The position numbers were made by a program, and so were the translations under genes. Shown here in pieces: positions 25,912 through 32,005 of a stretch of 64,000 nucleotides of DNA (the first letter of the stretch is position 1; each line of letters opens with the position of its first letter). The stretch is taken from positions 192,246 to 256,245 of the forward strand of contig JADJLA010000005.1 of the NCBI GenBank assembly GCA_016705695.1, read 5' to 3'. The DNA is from Sphingobacteriaceae bacterium. Its GTDB lineage: Bacteria > Bacteroidota > Bacteroidia > B-17B0 > Aurantibacillaceae. The notes beneath the pieces were generated by a model. That model did not search any database. It saw nothing but the letters and a program-made list of their open reading frames with translations, and was not told the origin of the DNA.

Positions 25912-26067
25912 ATGCCCTCTCTAGTGCGCATAATAACATATTCCCTTATTTTATCATTTATGATGCCTCTGCAAAGTTGTAGGCACAATAAATGTAACAG
26001 CTGCACAGATATTTTAAAGTACAAAAAGCGGAAGAAGATCCGGAAATCCAGTAAGGGATCAATTTAG
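25912..26067 (+). CDS. Second tiny cysteine-rich lipoprotein (51 aa)
   Basis: 51 residues from the ATG at 25912. A signal-like segment (RIITYSLILSFMMPLQSC) ends in a lipobox with C23. The mature part begins RHNKCNSCTD and continues with a very basic tail (KYKKRKKIRKSSKGS). The spacing lipobox-NK-CxSC matches the upstream 41-aa gene, so the two look like diverged duplicates. The CxxC could bind a metal or form a disulfide. Unknown function. Confidence 0.5.
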   Translation: MPSLVRIITYSLILSFMMPLQSCRHNKCNSCTDILKYKKRKKIRKSSKGSI

Positions 26068-26079
26068 AATTTTTGTTTA

Positions 26080-26172
26080 GCCACGAATTACACAAATTAG
26101 TACTGATCTGTGTGTAATGATTGGTGGAATATTAGCACCAAACGATTACTGAAAATTAGTGTAATTCGTGGC
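26080..26172. repeat. Inverted-repeat element, GCCACGAATTACAC family
   Basis: Arms 26080-26097 (GCCACGAATTACACAAAT) and 26155-26172 match at 17 of 18. It is a shorter copy of the element at 18987-19126 and carries the same internal GATCTGTGTGTAATGATTGG-like sequence. It lies between the mini-lipoproteins and the broken VanZ gene. Confidence 0.75.
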
Positions 26173-26209
26173 TTAAAACAGAGTAGAGAGGCAAAGCTTC
26201 AATATTAAC

Positions 26210-26596
26210 TTAACGTGCGAGATAGTTAAACAGTTTCCTGTAAAACATCAAACCAAAAACGCAACCTACTGAATTGGCAATTATATCATTCCAATCGGCA
26301 CTGCGGTTGTTGAATAAAGAGCCTTGCATTATTTATAAAGAACAACCGTATAGAATTGAAAGTGCAAAGAACAGATAGATCTTATTTTTGGAGCTATTTT
26401 TTTGTAGGAGGTAAAAGAAAATAAGTGAGCATAATACAAAGAACATTCCGGCGTGCACCCATTTGTCAAAAGCCAGCATTTCCAAAAAGTTGAAAGAAGG
26501 AATGTGTTGGCCCGGCATAGAGCATAAACCCAAAATAATAAGCGCCCAAATAACGGAAAGTGAAAGAGAATATTTGAGAATGATTTTTTTCATCAT
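26210..26596 (-). pseudogene. VanZ-like membrane protein with an in-frame stop
   Basis: The frame from the ATG at 26596 encodes a VanZ-type protein. It has TM1, then 'CSMPGQHIPSFNFLEMLAFDKWVHAGMF' (given as positions about 26-53; the 'DKWVHAG.F' motif is diagnostic) and two more TM segments. A TAA at codon 88 (26333-26335) interrupts it. Beyond the stop, in the same frame, the expected C-terminal motif continues as IMQGSLFNNRSADWNDIIAN and ends at 26210. Restored length would be 128 residues. In relatives the interrupted position is usually Glu in '.EIMQ', so a GAA to TAA change is the simplest cause. VanZ relatives are small membrane proteins of unclear role. Confidence 0.8.
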
Positions 26597-26628
26597 AAAA
26601 AACCCTCCCGGAGTTTGCGGGAGGGTTT
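26597..26628 (-). terminator. Rho-independent terminator after gcvH
   Basis: A perfect 11-bp stem (AAACCCTCCCG at 26600-26610 with 26618-26628) with a 7-nt loop is followed on the minus strand by a run of T. It lies downstream of gcvH and directly upstream of the VanZ-like start codon, so it insulates the two. Confidence 0.85.
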
Positions 26629-26650
26629 GCGTAATTTATTTGATACTATA

Positions 26651-27031
26651 TTAAGCGCCTATTAAAGCTTTGTATGCATTTACATCTAATAAACCAGCCA
26701 CTTCAGAAGCATTGGTTAATTTGATCTTTATCATCCAACCTTTTCCGTAAGGATCTTGGTTAACGCTTTCAGGTGCGCTATCGATGTCTTTATTCATTTC
26801 TAATACTTCTCCGCTTACCGGCATAAAAAGATCGCTCACTGTTTTCACCGCTTCAACGGTTCCAAATACAGCGTCTTTGTCAACTGATTCGCCAATGGTG
26901 TTTATATCTACGTAAACAATATCGCCCAATTCTTTTTGAGCAAAATCAGTGATACCAATTGTGGCTTTGTCGCCTTCTATTTTGATCCACTCGTGATCTT
27001 TAGTGTATTTTAGGTCTGCAGGAAAATTCAT
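26651..27031 (-). CDS. gcvH: Glycine cleavage system H protein
   Basis: 126 residues, standard. It carries the aminomethyl group on a lipoyl-lysine between the P, T and L proteins. The lipoyl site is in 'VFGTVEAVKTVSDLFMPVSGEV' (given as residues about 55-76), with the modified Lys at about 63. N-terminal 'YTKDHEWIKIEGDKATIGIT' and C-terminal 'DPYGKGWMIKIKL' are typical. It stands alone with its own terminator (26597-26628). Serine hydroxymethyltransferase, which also uses the glycine/one-carbon pool, is at 47.9 kb but not linked. Confidence 0.96.
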   Translation of the reverse strand: MNFPADLKYTKDHEWIKIEGDKATIGITDFAQKELGDIVYVDINTIGESVDKDAVFGTVEAVKTVSDLFMPVSGEVLEMNKDIDSAPESVNQDPYGKGWMIKIKLTNASEVAGLLDVNAYKALIGA

Positions 27032-27091
27032 ATTTCTTAATTTTTGAACTACAAATGTATAAGTTTGTTTACAATTTGCAAATGTTTTATC

Positions 27092-28387
27092 TCAGCTCAA
27101 ACTCAACAGGTCGCCAACCACAAAGGTACTTCCTCCTACAAAGATGAGATCGCCCTTTTTATAGGCTTTTTTAGCGGCTTTAAAGCCTGTTTCAACGGTT
27201 TGGAAGGCCTCGCCTTTGAGCTTGAATTTAGAGGCGTTTTTTTGTAATTCGACACTCTCTAAAGCACGGGGAACCGACGCTTTTACAAAATAGTAGGTAG
27301 CGGTATTTGGAAGTAGTTGTAATATTTTATCTATGTCCTTATCATTTACGGTTCCAAATACCATGTGCAAATTTTTGTATTTATAACGATCCAAATTTTC
27401 GATCACTTGTTTAATCCCGTCAACATTATGTCCGGTATCGGCAATGATCAAAGGGTCGTCAGATATGGTTTGCCAACGGCCTTTTAGTTTGGTGAGTTTT
27501 ACAACTGTACTTAACGCTTTTTTTACTTCTTTTTTTTCAATGATGAATCCTTCATCTATCAATACCTCAACAGTATTCAATACACCAAGTAAATTTTTTA
27601 ATTGATATTTTCCTGTAAGATCTAATTTGTAAGTATCGGTGGCATTTGTTTTTTTATCCAGCACATCGCACTCTAAAAAATTGTTATCGTGTTTATGATT
27701 GCTTATTTTAAAACGTTTATCTGCAAATTGAATTGGCGCGCGAAGTTCGTTGGCTTTTGCTGTAAATACAGGGTAGATATCGGTTTGTTGTTCGCTTATG
27801 ACAACAGGAATTTTTGTTTTAATGATGCCTGCTTTTTCTCCGGCTATTTTTTGTAACGAATCGCCAAGTAAATTCATATGATCGTAACCAATGTTTGTTA
27901 TCAGCGAAACAACCGGTGTAATGATATTTGTTGAATCTAATCTCCCGCCTAAACCAACTTCGATCACTGCAACATCTACTTCTTGTTTTACAAAATAACT
28001 AAATGCTAAGCCAACGGTCCACTCAAAAAAACTTGGCTCGATCGTTTCGAAATCTGTTTTGTATTTTTCCACAAAATCAACGATCTCTTCCTTAGCTATC
28101 ATTTTACCATTGATGGTAATACGTTCTCTAAAATCAATTAAATGTGGCGATGTGTACAAACCAACTTTATAACCTGCTTGTTGCAAAATAGCGGCGAGCA
28201 TATGGCTGCTACTTCCTTTTCCATTAGTTCCGGCAACATGAATGCATTTTAATTTTTTGTGAGGATCGCCTAAAAGCGTTGCAATTTTGTAGGTATTATC
28301 CAGATTGGGTTTGTAGGCAACTGCGCCTATGCGTTGGAACATGGGCAAACGAGAGAAAAGATAGTCTAACGTTTGTTGATAGGTCAT
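27092..28387 (-). CDS. folC: Dihydrofolate synthase / folylpolyglutamate synthase
   Basis: 431 residues from the ATG at 28387 (MTYQQTLDYLFSRLPMFQRIG), one base after the tonB stop. Upstream in-frame Met codons would overlap tonB and give an atypical N-terminus. Mur-ligase fold: P-loop 'HVAGTNGKGSSSHMLAAIL' near 48-66, 'YTSPHLIDFRERI', the second ATP motif 'EVGLGGRLDSTNII', and the C-terminal domain with 'IADTGHNVDGI' and 'MVFGTVNDKDI'. It adds glutamate to dihydropteroate and folates. It is the last gene of an exbB-exbD-tonB-folC run. Confidence 0.94.
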   Translation of the reverse strand: MTYQQTLDYLFSRLPMFQRIGAVAYKPNLDNTYKIATLLGDPHKKLKCIHVAGTNGKGSSSHMLAAILQQAGYKVGLYTSPHLIDFRERITINGKMIAKEEIVDFVEKYKTDFETIEPSFFEWTVGLAFSYFVKQEVDVAVIEVGLGGRLDSTNIITPVVSLITNIGYDHMNLLGDSLQKIAGEKAGIIKTKIPVVISEQQTDIYPVFTAKANELRAPIQFADKRFKISNHKHDNNFLECDVLDKKTNATDTYKLDLTGKYQLKNLLGVLNTVEVLIDEGFIIEKKEVKKALSTVVKLTKLKGRWQTISDDPLIIADTGHNVDGIKQVIENLDRYKYKNLHMVFGTVNDKDIDKILQLLPNTATYYFVKASVPRALESVELQKNASKFKLKGEAFQTVETGFKAAKKAYKKGDLIFVGGSTFVVGDLLSLS

Positions 28388-28388
28388 T

Positions 28389-29258
28389 TTATTCAAAGGC
28401 AAATATAATGGTAATTGTTCCATGTTGTTCAGGAACTTTGCCATCAATATTGAACTTTGTTGCCATGGCAGCTTGACGTGCTTTAGCTTTTAATAAGGCA
28501 CTAGAGGTTGTTGTGCCGCGGCCGTTTGGATCAGCCTCTGTAACATTTCCTTCGCTGTCTACAGTAATATTCACCACTACTTTACCTTCGTCTTTGGTGT
28601 CTTTCGGAAGAGTAGGGGGCTTAATGAATGATCTTCCTGCTAAGGAGAATTTATAATTACTCCCTGTTCCGGGACCTGAGCCTGGGCCATTTCCGGGACC
28701 ATCACCAGTTCCGTTTCCTCCGCCTGTTCCTCCGCCGGTGCCACCATTACCATTTCCATTTGGATTTCCATTGGGGTCACCTTGTTGTCCCGCTTCTTTA
28801 TTATCGCCAATACCGCCACCAGGTTTTCCAGTGTTCTTTTTAAATTTCAAAGCTAGTTTTTCAGCTTCAGTAAGTTCTTTTACTACAGGTTTGATCACAA
28901 CCGTATTGTTTTTTACATCGGTCTTGGTTTCTTTTTCGGGCTCATCTTTTTTAATTTCTTCTTTAACGCTTACATCGCTTTTATCATCCGATAGCAATTC
29001 TTCTTTCGCCGCATCTTCACTTACTACAACACTGGGCGCTGCACCAATTTGGTTATAGTCAATATTATCATTTCCGGCGTCGGTCATACCCAAAGCCATT
29101 TCCATTCCGCCACCACCGCCTTCCGATTGTGGAAAAGGAGGATTTGGAGTAATTAATTTATAGAGAATGAGAAACAATAATAACAAACCAAATACAAGCA
29201 CCGCAATAGTGCCCGAGATGGTTCTGTTCTTTATTTCCTCTTGTCTTGTTAGGTACAT
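28389..29258 (-). CDS. TonB-like energy transducer with Gly/Asn-rich linker
   Basis: 289 residues. A cytoplasmic start and a single TM (about 15-38, 'SGTIAVLVFGLLLLFLILYKL') are followed by a charged linker and a long low-complexity stretch of Gly, Asn and Pro (about 150-200) spanning the periplasm. The C-terminal domain has 'EGKVVVNITVDSEGNVTEADP' and 'TITIIFAFE', a TonB-C-like fold. It couples the ExbB/ExbD motor encoded just upstream to outer-membrane receptors. Tight spacing (1 bp after exbD, 1 bp before folC) shows one operon. Confidence 0.8.
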   Translation of the reverse strand: MYLTRQEEIKNRTISGTIAVLVFGLLLLFLILYKLITPNPPFPQSEGGGGGMEMALGMTDAGNDNIDYNQIGAAPSVVVSEDAAKEELLSDDKSDVSVKEEIKKDEPEKETKTDVKNNTVVIKPVVKELTEAEKLALKFKKNTGKPGGGIGDNKEAGQQGDPNGNPNGNGNGGTGGGTGGGNGTGDGPGNGPGSGPGTGSNYKFSLAGRSFIKPPTLPKDTKDEGKVVVNITVDSEGNVTEADPNGRGTTTSSALLKAKARQAAMATKFNIDGKVPEQHGTITIIFAFE

Positions 29259-29259
29259 T

Positions 29260-29667
29260 TTATTTTCCGTTACTTGCGGTGGTTGCTAAAACTGTTTTGC
29301 ATTTTAATTTATTGCAAATGGTCATAATGTCAACTTGATCTTGAATAGTTAAATTTTTATCCAAGTGCATTACAACTGTTGGTTCGGCTTGTTGTGCCGA
29401 AAATTTGCTGATCTCTTGCTCCAAAATTCCAAAATCAACTTCAACACTATTCACAAAAAATTTACGATCCTTTGAAACAGCCACGTGAATTGGCTTGGCG
29501 TTATTATCTATTGTCTCCTTTGATTTAGCATTTGGCAAATTCACTTTAATTGCGTTTGGACTTACCATGGTAGATAATATCAAAAAGAAAAGCAAGAGAA
29601 AGAACATGATATCATTTAATGAATCGGTGCTTACTTCTGCGTCTCTATGCTGTTTGCGTAATCCCAT
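29260..29667 (-). CDS. exbD: ExbD/TolR-family biopolymer transporter
   Basis: 135 residues: a basic N-terminus (MGLRKQHRDAEVSTDSLND), a single TM (about 20-40, 'IMFFLLLFFLILSTMV') with the family's Asp in the 'DSLNDIMFFL' region, then a periplasmic domain ('PIHVAVSKDRKFFVN', 'VVMHLDKNLTIQDQVDIM'). Works with ExbB to harvest proton-motive force. Flanked by exbB upstream (39-bp gap) and a tonB-like gene downstream (1-bp gap). Confidence 0.9.
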   Translation of the reverse strand: MGLRKQHRDAEVSTDSLNDIMFFLLLFFLILSTMVSPNAIKVNLPNAKSKETIDNNAKPIHVAVSKDRKFFVNSVEVDFGILEQEISKFSAQQAEPTVVMHLDKNLTIQDQVDIMTICNKLKCKTVLATTASNGK

Positions 29668-29705
29668 GTTATTTATTTAGATGCTTAAATATTGAATTTC
29701 CACAC

Positions 29706-30455
29706 TTATTTGCTTGGCTCGTTAAGCATATCCAAAAACTGGATCTGCGTATCTTCCATGCGATGTGCAAGTTTGTCGATGCGTGCATTTATGATGTGGT
29801 AAGCCACAAAGGCAATTAAACCAACAACTAAACCTGAAGCAGAGCTAACCATTTTTTGGTAAAGACCTGTTGAGATAACTTCGATCTCTACTGTTTTAGA
29901 TAAGGAAATATCATAGAAGATCTTAATAACTCCAATAATGGTTCCAACGAAACCAAACATAGGTGCAATACGGCCTGTGATATTCAATACATTTAAATTC
30001 TTTTCTAGTTTGGCAATTTCATTAGAACCGCTTTTGTTCATCGCTTCACGAATTTCTGCTACGGGTTGTCCCACACGAGAAACGCCTTGTTCGATCATTA
30101 ACGATTCAGGTGTATTTAAATTTTTGCAAAATGCTCTTGCATTAGAAATATCACCTTTGTGGATCATGTCTTTAAGTGATGCAACAAGCGTTGGCAATTT
30201 TTTATTTGCTTTTGAAAGCACGATCAAACGCTCTGCAACAATGTAGATGGTTGCTAAAAGCAATAATCCTAAAGCGATCATGATGGGCAAAGAACCTTTC
30301 ATCACCATATCGATGAGCGAGATCTTTGTTTCAGTGATCACTTCAGGCCCTACGGCCTCTGTGATACCGGTTGGAATATTACTCGCGGCAAGTGAGTCGG
30401 TTTTTTCGGCCATGTTAACTACAGCCGCGCCTGTTTGTAAAATGAAATGAAGCAT
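29706..30455 (-). CDS. exbB: ExbB/MotA/TolQ proton-channel family protein
   Basis: 249 residues. The N-terminal extension with a weak signal-like start (MLHFILQTGAAVVNMAEK) is followed by TM1 at about 55-75, a cytoplasmic helical region, and the conserved pair of TMs: 'NVLNITGRIAPMFGFVGTIIGVIKIFYDI' (positions about 151-179) and 'VVGLIAFVAYHIINARID'. The 'GTIIGVIK.F' signature is the MotA/ExbB hallmark. First gene of the exbB-exbD-tonB-folC run. Confidence 0.92.
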   Translation of the reverse strand: MLHFILQTGAAVVNMAEKTDSLAASNIPTGITEAVGPEVITETKISLIDMVMKGSLPIMIALGLLLLATIYIVAERLIVLSKANKKLPTLVASLKDMIHKGDISNARAFCKNLNTPESLMIEQGVSRVGQPVAEIREAMNKSGSNEIAKLEKNLNVLNITGRIAPMFGFVGTIIGVIKIFYDISLSKTVEIEVISTGLYQKMVSSASGLVVGLIAFVAYHIINARIDKLAHRMEDTQIQFLDMLNEPSK

Positions 30456-30471
30456 GATTTAATTATATTTT

Positions 30472-30633
30472 ATACCAGATGTTCATATAATTTAGTCCAA
30501 TATACTTGTCCTTTTTCATCAATACTTCTTCAAAAAATAGTTCCGTAGCTATTGCTACGCAACGATTTTTGTTCATCGTCTTGATGAAAAATCACTTCGC
30601 ATCTTCGGCCCAAATTATATGAACATCTGGTAT
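30472..30633. repeat. 162-bp structured element, copy 1
   Basis: Perfect 22-bp terminal inverted repeats at 30472-30493 and 30612-30633 (ATACCAGATGTTCATATAAT + TT). The interior has further pairings, including TTTTTCATCAA with TTGATGAAAAA, ACGAT with ATCGT, and CGTAGC with GCTACG. Copy 2 lies at 45550-45710 in the opposite orientation. Its centre is very similar (both contain GCTACGGAACTATTTTTTGA when oriented alike), while the ends differ but stay self-complementary. It is just upstream of exbB. Confidence 0.85.
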
Positions 30634-30740
30634 TACGAATTTACACTTAAAGAAAACTAGTAAATGTTTAGCCTCATATGCTTTTAAACAGTGGTTTGTT
30701 GATTATAACACCATATTTGATAAAGGATACAGGTTTTTTA

Positions 30741-30887
30741 GCCACGGAGGCGCGGAGGCGCAGAGTTTTGTTCTAAATTGTGTTTAACTGAAAACTGGAA
30801 TGAACTCATTTTTTTCAGCCACAGAGACACCAAGACACGAAGTTTTGTTTTAAAATCATTTTCTCCGTGCCTCCGTGTCTCCGTGGC
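30741..30887. repeat. GCCACGGAGG inverted-repeat element
   Basis: Arms 30741-30758 (GCCACGGAGGCGCGGAGG) and 30870-30887 match at 16 of 18. A third partial copy (GCCACAGAGACACCAAGACA) begins at about 30819. It is a GC-richer cousin of the GCCACGAATTACAC elements. With the 162-bp element it fills the 515-bp gap between exbB and the second tonB terminator. Confidence 0.75.
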
Positions 30888-30920
30888 AAAGTTAAGGCAC
30901 CGCAAGCGTGAGGTAAAATA

Positions 30921-30955
30921 AAAAAGCCGCCTGAATGGAGGGCGGCCTTTTTGTC
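30921..30955 (-). terminator. Rho-independent terminator after second tonB
   Basis: GCCGCC (30926-30931) pairs with GGCGGC (30941-30946) with a 9-nt loop, flanked by A and T runs on both sides. On the minus strand it follows the TonB gene at 30971-31771. Confidence 0.75.
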
Positions 30956-30970
30956 CAATAAAATTAAACA

Positions 30971-31771
30971 CTAACCTAATTTAAACTTGATTGGAATTTG
31001 ATAATATGTTTTTACGGGCTTGCCTTGTACTTTACCCGGTGATTTAAATTTTGGGATCATTTTTACTACGCGCATTGCCTCATCGTCTAAGCCGTACCCT
31101 AAATTATTTTGCAATAGGATGTTTGATACTTTACCACTTTCATCCACCACAAATTTTACATAAAGTGTTCCTTGTTTGCCAACATCAGCGGCCGGACCCG
31201 GATAAACCAAATGTTTTTTAATAAAAGCTAGTAATGCAGCATGTCCCCCTTCAAATTCAGGGCTTTCGTCAACAAAAATGTTTGGACCATCATTATTCCC
31301 GCCGCCACCAGATGTATTTGTATTGGATCCGCTACCAGTTAAAGAAGGGGTTCCGCTTCCTGTTCCTGCTGTAGTTGCAGTGTTTGTTGGTTGTGGATCG
31401 GTATTAACTGTTTGTTTGGTTGTATCAGTTGTATGTTCATTTATCAATGTAGCTGTTTCAGATGAAGTTGTTGAACCGCCCTCGCTTCTATCTACGGGTT
31501 GATCTGGAACTTTTGGTGGATCTATTTTACACACGATCACACGAACGGCGGTATCTTGTTCCAAAACAATATCATTAATGGTTGGTTTTATAGGACTATC
31601 TTTTAACCAATGTGCTAAACCTGCGCTTGTGGCTACAGTAACAAACACAATAAATAATGAACGGAACAATGTGCTTCCGTATGCCGAACGAAGAGCGTAA
31701 GCACCGTAACTTTTATTTCTTTTAGCAAAAATAATGTCTAACATTTTTTGCTCGTTGTTGATGATTTTCAT
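30971..31771 (-). CDS. TonB family energy transducer
   Basis: 266 residues. The cytoplasmic 'MLDIIFAKRNKSYGAYALRSAYG' N-terminus is typical of Bacteroidota TonB. One TM (about 34-51) is followed by a Thr/Ser/Gly-rich linker (about 90-165). The C-terminal TonB domain has 'LLAFIKKHLVYPGPAADVGKQGTLYVKFVV' (positions about 178-207), 'LGYGLDDEAMRVVKMIPKF' and 'YYQIPIKFKL'. It has its own terminators on both sides, so it is expressed separately from the exbBD-tonB operon and may serve different receptors. Confidence 0.92.
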   Translation of the reverse strand: MKIINNEQKMLDIIFAKRNKSYGAYALRSAYGSTLFRSLFIVFVTVATSAGLAHWLKDSPIKPTINDIVLEQDTAVRVIVCKIDPPKVPDQPVDRSEGGSTTSSETATLINEHTTDTTKQTVNTDPQPTNTATTAGTGSGTPSLTGSGSNTNTSGGGGNNDGPNIFVDESPEFEGGHAALLAFIKKHLVYPGPAADVGKQGTLYVKFVVDESGKVSNILLQNNLGYGLDDEAMRVVKMIPKFKSPGKVQGKPVKTYYQIPIKFKLG

Positions 31772-31954
31772 AGTGTAGGTTTTTTTAAGGTTTATGATCT
31801 ACTTCTGATATTATGATATAAAATTAGGCCGGATTCCATACGTTTTTTTAAACCTTTGTAAAACTGGCATATCTGCCTTGGCAAGTGGCGGTCTATTTGA
31901 GGGAATTGGAGGGGTGTACAGGTCTTGAAAAGCCTTTTATTAGCTAGGGAGGCA

Positions 31955-31986
31955 TAAAAAAACCCCATCATTTCTGATGGGGTTTT
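31955..31986 (-). terminator. Rho-independent terminator after the pyrophosphatase gene
   Basis: A 12-bp perfect stem (AAAACCCCATCA at 31959-31970 with 31975-31986) with a 4-nt loop, followed on the minus strand by a T-run. It lies 20 bp after the stop of the pyrophosphatase-YceI gene. Confidence 0.9.
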
Positions 31987-32005
31987 GTATTGAATTCAAT
32001 ATGAA

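Noticed and set aside
28738..29058. 106-codon + strand ORF opposite tonB
   Set aside because: It is the antisense of the Gly/Asn/Pro-rich linker of tonB, where stops are rare on both strands.
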